Shown piece after piece: positions 57,036-64,000 of a stretch of 64,000 bases of DNA. The DNA is from Adiantum capillus-veneris (Eukaryota; Streptophyta; Polypodiopsida; Polypodiales; Pteridaceae): assembly GCA_014529385.2 (NCBI GenBank), contig CM043967.1, forward strand, positions 82,344,278 through 82,408,277, read 5' to 3'. Every line of letters begins with the position of its first letter. Position 1 is the first letter of the stretch. Made by a program: the position numbers and the translations under genes. The notes beneath the pieces were generated by a model, which was given only the letters and a program-made list of their open reading frames with translations, had not been told where the DNA came from and made no database searches.

Positions 57036-57884
57036 CTATGTACGTCTTTCATCTGCATGAATTCGATGCACTTCGACCTCAATCTTGCGGAGCTCTACCT
57101 CCTTCATGGTTTTTGTAAACCTGGAGAACCCTTCCTTTAGTTCAACACCCAAGGAGGAGCTGATATTGGATAGACCACATCTCTTCTTGCATCTCTAGCC
57201 GCAAACGGAGTCGAAAGTCCTAACACAGGAATTTTCCCCGGCACTTGCATTGCTTGGCACACTACAAATCGGTGTGGTTGGTGGTACCTCTTGGGAGGAG
57301 GTTGCTACATTTTGATTCTTATTACTTTTGTTGATGTTGACGTTGTCATTGTCTGCTTCACTATTGTCGCCGTCTTCATCCTCCTCCAGTGCCCCAGGTA
57401 GAAAGGCCTCCCCATTGAAGCTACCGGCCAACCCACGCACCTTGGATGTTCTCCCAAGAACCTGAGACATTCTATCAAAAAATTCCCAAGTAGATGGGGA
57501 TGCACCAGTGCCTTCTTCAACCATTTTCTCTCTTTGGTAAGTCTTGCAAACAGAATCCCATTTATTCTTGCAGTGTTGGGCAGTGTAGGTGGATGAAAGC
57601 TTCGAGTTAATTTGTTGAGCGAGGCGAGACCAATGCTTCTGCTTGAAGTTTCCTTTGCCTAGGCTTTTCCACTTCTCCTAGAAGAAGTCGATCAAGCACA
57701 CGATCTTTGTCGTTGACCATTCCAAACCTTTCTTTGAATAGGAAGGCTTTTTAGCCTTGCTCTTTGGGTCTCTTTGCACCACCATTGTTGAAGACAAAGC
57801 ATTTGTGTCTGAGCTGACTTCAGTTCCTTGCTGAGAGGGTGCCTCGATGGTTGGAAACTCCACTAGAGGTATGTTCTCGTCCAT
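57036..57884 (-). pseudogene. Trihelix/Myb-like DNA-binding protein, three TAG codons
   Basis: One minus frame from ATG 57884 (MDENIPLVEF) to TAG 57036 reads GLEWSTTKIVCLIDFF, TAG (57678-57680), then EKWKSLGKGNFKQKHWSRLA, QCKNKW-like AQHCKNKWDSVCKTYQREK and TWEFFDRMSQVLG. This is the tryptophan-spaced trihelix (Myb/SANT-like) fold. An acidic/Asn-rich linker (EEDEDGDNSEADNDN) follows, another TAG (57195-57197), and a Lys/Glu coiled coil (FTKTMKEVELRKIEVEVHRI). Length and order resemble plant trihelix proteins or the Myb-like partner protein of Harbinger elements. Two internal TAGs without any frameshift mark it as a young pseudogene. Confidence 0.75.
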
Positions 57885-57990
57885 GGCAGGTAGGATAGAA
57901 GGATTTGATAGCAGAGAGACATCGAGACTTTGAGGCAATGAACGTTCAAGTAGCGGAATGAACACCACTCGAACACCAGCATGAAGCTGT

Positions 57991-58014
57991 TGTTGATGAT
58001 GGAAGACCGAGACG

Positions 58015-58076
<62 letters not shown>

Positions 58077-58179
58077 CCACAATTGCAAACCCCAAAGTGT
58101 GTCTACTGATCACACGAGATGTGTTTATATAGAGGGGACCATGGTGCTATATATAGAGACACTATATATATATAGCTCA
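57991..58179 (-). repeat. Element H 3' LTR
   Basis: On the minus strand it starts TGAGCTATATATATATAG, has a TATA box (CTATATAAACAC) and a CT tract (58021-58072 as GA on plus), and ends CATCATCAACA. It matches 60543-60690 apart from the longer CT tract and a few bases. Confidence 0.78.
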
Positions 58180-60530
58180 GCAGCCCCACTCAAATGAAGG
58201 TCCCTAATTGTGGATGCATGAAAAACCCACAGCTCTATATATACCTACCGTTATATTAAAATATACATTTACAATGTTCAAAGGAGCTACATCACTCCTG
58301 TTTTACAATGTGCCCTTTCAAGGGTCTATAACAATCCTATATATACAGTTGTATTGATGTAAATTCTTGAATATCTTTCAAAACCTTCAATATTTTCGAG
58401 CAGCTTGAATATCTTTGCGCCTCTATACACACTGCTTGATTGACGTGAAGGTTAGAAATAACCACATCACATTGTTCTTAAAGACGGTTTGCGACACCGT
58501 TCTAGAGACGGCATAAAAACAAACGTAACGATAATGCAATCACATATGCAAACGACATAGAAACAAGCATAATATCAATGTAATCACATGTGCACGCATA
58601 TATACAAAGCGGAGATGTAATGAACATATAGGAGGTCCCAAGATCTCAACAAACTGATAGCTATCATCATCATGGCTTTACATACCATGGCATCATGATA
58701 CTCACCATGGAATAAGAGACGCTTATAAAAACTTTGAAATAGAAATAATCATCGTGGCTTTATGTACCATGGCATCGGGAGAAGCTTTCAACAAATAAAA
58801 ACATTGAAATAGAAATAATCATCATGGATTTACGTACCATGGCATCAGAAATGTTTTCTTTAAATCAAATAAAAGTTATAAAATAGTAATTAACATCATG
58901 GCTTTACGTACCATGGCATCAAAGTTGACGTTGGTTTTGTGCAAAAACTGCAAAACCTCAAGACAATGTCTAGTCAGTAGATAATGGCTTGGTAAATCTT
59001 GTCTTCTCTACATTGATGATTCCCATGAAAATCATCACACACGTTAGTATACGATCACATGAACCAAATATTTTATGACAAATTGCAAAGAGATCAATTG
59101 CATGCATATCATAAATCACATCGAATGGTGTGACCCTCCTATCATTGAGGTAGAAACAAATTACAAGAATTGATGCTCAAAGATACAACCTAAAGATGGA
59201 AAGGTCGAGGTGGCTCTAGGGAAATCCCTAGTGATGACGAAGGCCGGATGCCACATGACCAATCTACTGATCAAAGGTGGTTCAAAGATATGTAGATTTT
59301 TGACTAATTAAAACAACAGTTGAGCACAATGAAACCAATGCGAAAACCTATTACCAAACTCTGAATAACTAAGCTAGCTGAGACATGCAGACAACATCAA
59401 TGTGCATGACCTCTTAGCTTTTATAAGCATCCAAAAGCAGCGGAGAAAAATACAAGCCGCCAACCATTTTTAACGCCACGTCATTCGCTATTCTTAAAAT
59501 AACATTTACTATAGCACTGTTTGTCTTCGTGCTTGCCAACCATCGCATTGTTTCTCGTCCACGTGTTGCCAACCGTCGCAGGGATTCATCAGTTTTTGTG
59601 GCTAATAAATTAAAGTGTCACCATTTTAGAAAAAATAAAAATAAAAAATATTGAGGGCTTTTGTCTTGAGTCAATGTCTGTCAGTTGTTCCTGCTATATA
59701 TATGAACGAGGCTGCTTTTGTTGCTCGCTTCCTGTGCTGCTCTCGGCATCTGCCGCTGCGGCTGCGGATTCTTTCGACTTGCGAGACTCAGTTTGCAGCC
59801 AGCTTGTATTCAGACTTTGGAGTAAACGCAGAAGACTTGGTTGCATCTATACGACCATCGTAGGCTCCTGCTTGTGCAAACAACCTCCATGCAGAGATTT
59901 TCTCATCGTGCTCTTCCTACTTGCATGGACTTCATGGAAGCATGTCCAAAACGATCCTGTGTAGCACCCGTGCACCCGTGTAACCCTGCACAGCTTTGAC
60001 GAAGCAGAACCAGTCCTCACGAGTTTTGAGTCCTGAGTCCTGATCGCTTAGACGACAGGTGCTTGAGAGAGCATAAGTTGCAGCGCTGCAGCGTGCAGGA
60101 CATTCATGCCAACCAAAAACGCACCATCGCGAGGAGCATGCCCACGATAGCTAAAAGCAGGCATTCGCAAGGTTAATAATAGCGAACGCACACAAAATTC
60201 AAAACTAAGCAATTTGCTTGCAGAAGAGCGTCATGGCAAGAAGGAGTCGCTAATTGCACGCAGACTGGTTGTGATCTTTTGCAAGGAATCAAAAATGTTA
60301 ATCTCCTTTAGCACACGTATAAGATGGTCCAGAACTCCATGCTGTTTACGCCTCTTCTGCAGCAGCGACACAAGCATACGCTCGTTCACAAGCGCCCAAT
60401 CAGAGTTTGCATTTCTCAGACATCTGTTCTGCTTATTACGGTCACACAAGCAGCTTATACTAAATCACAAGCACACCCTAACCAACTTACCTTTTCATAG
60501 TACGAACCTTTTGTGAGCGTGGTCACCATA
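58180..60530 (-). other. Element H interior
   Basis: No recognisable protein. It holds four spaced copies of a motif at 58664-58920. The minus ORF 60231-60449 (72 codons, with LVNERMLVSLLQKRRKQHG) is the only gag-position ORF and has no family motif. The plus ORFs at 59651-59964 and 60214-60516 look accidental. Confidence 0.5.
58664..58920. repeat. Four-copy spaced repeat
   Basis: ATCATCATGGCTTTACGTAC followed by CATGGCATC occurs four times with 70-85 bp spacing. The spacers share AAACATTGAAATAGAAATA-like text. Confidence 0.85.
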
Positions 60531-60542
60531 GCTCTGATACCA
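60531..60542 (-). other. Primer binding site of element H (tRNA-iMet type)
   Basis: TGGTATCAGAGC on the minus strand, directly after the 5' LTR end CGTCAACA. Confidence 0.85.
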
Positions 60543-60550
60543 TGTTGACG

Positions 60551-60588
<38 letters not shown>

Positions 60589-60690
60589 ACTCCACAATTG
60601 CAAACCCCAAAGTGTGTCTACTGATCACAAGAGATGCGTTTATATAGAGGGGACCAAGGTGCTATATATAGAGATGCTATATATAGCTCA
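60543..60690 (-). repeat. Element H 5' LTR
   Basis: On the minus strand it runs TGAGCTATATATAGC to CGTCAACA, with TATA box CTATATAAACGC and a short CT tract. Confidence 0.8.
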
Positions 60691-60734
60691 ATAGCTCGGT
60701 GGAGCGTCGCACACATGTCTGTATGATCATTCTC

Positions 60735-61060
60735 CGAGTTGTTACAGGATACATCTTATGGCCTCACGTATACTTCTTGACCAAAGCGCCAGCGAATACG
60801 TCTATTGGGTTGCATGATTGCTGCCTGTTGGGCAGCTTCAGAGTCCGACGAGTTATCATTGGCAACAACTTGATCTATAATAGATGGATCAAACTTGCCA
60901 AATTCGCAAGCGTATTGCAAAGAAATGCATCTTGTCCGTCACACAGCATGTTTGTATTGATTACAAGGACATAAGATCCTTGTTGAGAGATAGGAGTTTC
61001 GGTTGGACGGCCCCATATCGTCATCACTACTCATAATGAATGTAAAAACCTTTTAACTTG
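60735..61060 (-). pseudogene. Second copy of CACTA TNP2 N-terminal segment
   Basis: The sequence is about 85 percent identical by eye to 26140-26450, including the conserved GGACATAAGA and CTACTCATAATGA strings. Translation on the minus strand gives the same N-terminal text with C-x2-C. It stops at 60735, next to element H, so only the first part of the gene is left. Confidence 0.8.
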
Positions 61061-61080
61061 AACATAAATTTAATTTTCTA

Positions 61081-61135
61081 TTGGCATCCTTCGTCTTTTA
61101 TCTCTCTCTCTCTCTTGCTCGCTCGCTCTCGCTCT

Positions 61136-61190
<55 letters not shown>
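61081..61190. repeat. CT microsatellite
   Basis: A CT tract with a C run near 61135; the plus ORF 61058-61303 across it is an artefact. Confidence 0.95.
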
Positions 61191-61192
<2 letters not shown>

Positions 61193-61560
61193 CACTCTGT
61201 AAACTACCTACATTCTCTAGTAGTGTACGATCCCCGCACACCTTGGTCTAGAGGTGCACAGAGATTAGAACCACCGGGTTATAAACTCATTTTTATTGGT
61301 TAATGCCTATATTTGTGGGTAGGATAAATGTACACACCCAGGTCTATACGACATCGCATGTAGTGGAAAAAACCCCTTTGCCTCTTCTTTAGCTATAGCC
61401 ATTCACAGCATCTTAGAATCTCTTCATAGCAAATCCTTGTTAGAGGGATTAATGTGTACATTACATGTTGGCCTCCAATCTGAGTATCATGCCGTTGAAA
61501 GGTTCTCAACTTAAGGTCGCATCCATAGAGAGAAAGAGAAGGATCACTGTTGGCCTAACT
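61191..61560. other. No gene seen
   Basis: Mixed-composition sequence between the CT microsatellite and the CTAAATC-rich region; no coding signal. Confidence 0.5.
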
Positions 61561-62175
61561 CTAATTTTTTCCGTAATCCAAAGATAGACTTTACTATAAA
61601 AACTAAATCTAAAATCTAATCTTAAATCTAACTTAATTGAACTTATGGTGATTTTGAGCTAATTGAACATGGTTAGTGGGTGAGTTAATAGGTGTCAGAT
61701 TCTGATGGGAATATACATATTGTTATGTACCTAGTGTTTGCTCTTTGGGAACATCCTTGAACTTAGCTCGAACTCCCCCTTACTTGTCATGCCCTAAAAT
61801 GTAACCTAGATTTAAATCTAATCTAATCTTAAATTTGACCTAGCTAATCTTAAATCTTGCTCTAATATTAAATCTAACATAAATATAAATCTAATTTAAT
61901 CTCAAACTCAATGTAAATCTAAATCTAATCCAGTCTTAAATCTAGCCTAAACCTAAATGTAATCTAACTTAATATTAAATCTAACTTAAAGGTAATCTAA
62001 CCTAATCTTAAGTCTAATTTAATTCTTAACTTAGTCTTAAGTCTTACCAGGTTTCAAATTTAGCATAAATTTCAAATATAAATTAAACGTAGTCTGGCCT
62101 AATCTTAGATCTTAATCTAGCATAATCTTAAGTGTAATTTTAAATCTAACCTAACCCTAAATCTTAATTTAGCAT
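61561..62175. repeat. Degenerate TCTAATCTTAAATCTAAC repeat region
   Basis: About 0.6 kb of loosely repeated CTTAAATCTAACCTAA-like phrases with no fixed period. No ORF. Confidence 0.85.
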
Positions 62176-62206
62176 TTTATTTCATATTTTCTATACTTTT
62201 TTAATG

Positions 62207-62254
62207 TATCTCTCTCTCTCTTTGTTTTCTCCCCTTACCTCTCTCTTTTTGTCT

Positions 62255-62305
<51 letters not shown>

Positions 62306-62366
62306 CTCTCAATGTGCGTGTGCATGCTTCTTTGGTTATGCATGTGTGTGAAATTTTTTGTACATT

Positions 62367-62436
<70 letters not shown>

Positions 62437-62520
62437 TTGAGAGGGAGAGAGAGAAAGAGGGGAAGGGAACATGAGAAGGAGTAGAGGGAAGGAGCATACG
62501 TGACTCTCCTTCCTCTCTTT

Positions 62521-62552
<32 letters not shown>

Positions 62553-62575
62553 GAGAGAGAGAGAGAGAGAGGGAG
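62207..62575. repeat. Compound microsatellite cluster
   Basis: CT tract (62260-62305), GT tract (62370-62400), GA tract (62401-62430), GT then poly-G then GA (62519-62570). ORFs on both strands across it are artefacts. Confidence 0.95.
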
Positions 62576-62595
62576 AGACGCGGGTTTACGTGTTT

Positions 62596-62775
62596 CACTA
62601 AAGTGCCAAAACTCAGATCTAAGATATGAGTTTTTGATGCTCTCCGCTTATTTTTTACCCCTGTCGACGTTGCTATGCTCGTCGCTATAAACGTCGCTAT
62701 GCAGCAAATAGTATAGGGACGCTTATAGCGATGATCATAGCGAAGCTGTGGATTTTAACATTTGAGCGTCACACT
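62596..62775. mobile_element. Second CACTA-type terminus and subterminal repeats
   Basis: CACTAAAG at 62596 is followed about 90 bp later by GTCGCTATAAACGTCGCTAT and related TATAGCGA copies, like the 23693-23885 terminus. It probably belongs to the same CACTA family. The element would extend right of 62596, which places the gene at 63656-64000 inside it. Confidence 0.55.
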
Positions 62776-63412
62776 ACTAGCGTCGCTAATATGAAGAACC
62801 TCTTTTGGTGAATTTTTCACTTGAAGATTCACGTCAGGGGGATCTATAAACAGATAAAGCTCTAGCGGTAAATGCATCAGAACACACGTGACTATATTAG
62901 CCTCTTAATATATCCATCATTTATAATAGATACAAGAACATAGCAGAGAGATCGCTTGTGCTTACTCTTGATGTTTTAGATGTAGGACTATTTAGGATCA
63001 GGAGGTGATCTAAAAAAGACCTCCGCATAGTGAAATCTCATCTACCAAAAATTTGAGGAATCTTGTACAAAAAGCTTCAAGTATAGTGACTATACTTTAT
63101 AAAGTAGTCAATTATAGTCAATGTATCTCTGAAACTCAGTCGACCTAACTTGAAATTGGTTTTTAAATTTGCTACAAGACCATAGCAAAGAGGTCCCACT
63201 ATAAGAGGAGTAGTCTTTAACCGCTAGCATTGCCACGGAAAAACAAAGGAAAATAGAGAGAGAAAATAATGTGTATGCGGCAATAACCGCGGCTCAAATA
63301 GTGGTAGTGGTTTGAAAGAAGTAGTCGTGGTAATATCTGTAGTAGTATATCCATTGATATTACCACGTTTTTTGTCGCTGATATTACCACGCTAATTAGT
63401 GCTAAACGCCCA

Positions 63413-63482
63413 TTAAAAAATAAAAGTGCTTATTTGGGCCACCCAAAATTGGGTGGCCCAAATGAGCACCTTTATTTTTTAC
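63413..63482. repeat. Near-perfect hairpin, 34-bp arms
   Basis: The arms TTAAAAAATAAAAGTGCT... and ...AGCACCTTTATTTTTTAC pair with about two mismatches around a 2-3 base loop near 63447 (core TTGGGCCACCCAA). It could be a MITE remnant or a fold in RNA. Confidence 0.85.
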
Positions 63483-63655
63483 CTTCATAAAACAATGAAA
63501 CGTCAATTGTCTTTTGAAAGAATATAACAAAAAAACCAAAGAATTGAACTTGAATCTACTTTACCTTGACAATTTAATGTGCAAAAGATCAACTATTAAA
63601 AAAAGTTACAAATAAAATGTAAATAGTTGTATATACATTGTGCCACATTGGGACT

Positions 63656-64000
63656 TTACAACAGTTTGGAAAAATATTTTTCTATCTTATCCTCCTCGTT
63701 CTTGTCGTCGTCTAGAGGCATGTACGTTTGATCACCTTGACTCTACATAAACCCAACCCAAATTAAACAATTATCAACAGCTCAAAACAATTCATACAAA
63801 ATTACTTGTTTGAACTTACAGCTTGTAGTGATCCAACCGCTACGTCGAATTGCTCGTGAGAGATGTGGTTGTTCTCGAACAACGATTGCCAAGTATCAAA
63901 TTCTGTATGTCACTCTCGGTACTTGACTATCTCTCTGGTTCGTCAAGTAAGAGTGATGTTTTTCTAAGCTAGCAATAACTATAACAGACTTTAATCTTTA
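63656..64000 (-). CDS. 3' end of a two-exon gene, function unknown
   Basis: On the minus strand, an open frame from the window edge reads FDTWQSLFENNHISHEQFDV and AVGSLQA down to 63820. A GTAAGT donor (63814-63819) and an acceptor TATGTAG (63743) bound a 77-nt intron (63743-63819). The second exon (63656-63742) reads SQGDQTYMPLDDDKNEEDK and EKYFSKLL to TAA. Splicing keeps the frame. It lies beyond the possible CACTA terminus, as the last gene of such an element would. The family is not recognised; the gene continues outside the window. Bases past about 63900 may include another intron, because stops appear in the nearest frames. Confidence 0.55.

Larger units (their letters stand above)
57991..60690 (-). 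mobile_element. Element H: small non-autonomous LTR retrotransposon (TRIM-like)
   Basis: The minus strand carries a 148-bp 5' LTR (60543-60690) and a 189-bp 3' LTR (57991-58179). A tRNA-iMet primer site (TGGTATCAGAGC, 60531-60542) follows the 5' LTR directly, and a short purine-rich stretch GAGTGGGGCTGC sits before the 3' LTR. The 2.36-kb interior has no pol. A clean target duplication is not visible. It sits about 100 bp upstream of the trihelix start codon. Confidence 0.72.

Noticed and set aside
63821-63832. CACTACAAGC (minus strand) as a CACTA terminus
   Set aside because: It lies in the predicted exon end where reading frame and splice site agree; no subterminal repeats lie next to it.
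1-64000. CRISPR array, prokaryotic operons, rRNA genes
   Set aside because: No regular repeat-spacer array, no ribosome binding sites with compact gene packing, and no rRNA sequence; the window is plant nuclear DNA.

Overview
This is a retrotransposon-dense stretch of nuclear DNA from a land plant. The evidence is plant-type Ty3 polyproteins with tRNA-type primer sites, CACTA and PIF/Harbinger transposase relics, a trihelix-type DNA-binding pseudogene, short GT-AG introns, and long GA/CT microsatellites. I cannot name the species. No ordinary single-copy gene is visible along its full length.

Layout. 75-3184: pieces of two LTR elements (B and A) in minus orientation. 3370-4225: PIF/Harbinger transposase pseudogene. 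4255-13191: complete chromodomain Ty3 element C (TSD AGTGT). 13194-16764: remnant D. 16765-18895: LTR plus unknown ORF of element E (minus). 19030-23323: plus-strand unit coding a coiled-coil/transposase-like protein followed by a divergent histone H3 domain. 23468-26453: foldback element and CACTA element. 26560-35686: old gag and chromodomain-integrase remnants (F) with local tandem repeats. 35687-44445: complete Tat-lineage Ty3 element G (minus) with two RNase H domains. 45461-51350: non-autonomous element B. 51351-55789: rest of element A. 55795-64000: repeats, trihelix pseudogene, small LTR element H, CACTA pieces and the 3' end of a two-exon gene.

Main structural result. Elements A and B make sense only if about 49 kb (2001-51350) is inverted relative to its flanks. 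Element A has a 171-bp LTR on the minus strand at 3014-3184 and its partner on the plus strand at 55619-55789; both are flanked by GATGT once the segment is turned round. The 3' LTR of element B is cut in two (50613-51350 plus, 75-2000 minus), and its outer ends carry the same CTAG. Both elements become intact when the segment is flipped.

Main coding result. Near 22905-23256 lies a clear H3 histone fold with a tail resembling the QLATKAA region. It sits downstream of coiled coils and a transposase-like protein on the same strand. The unit has damage (in-frame stops, frameshifts), but at least one intron restores the frame exactly.
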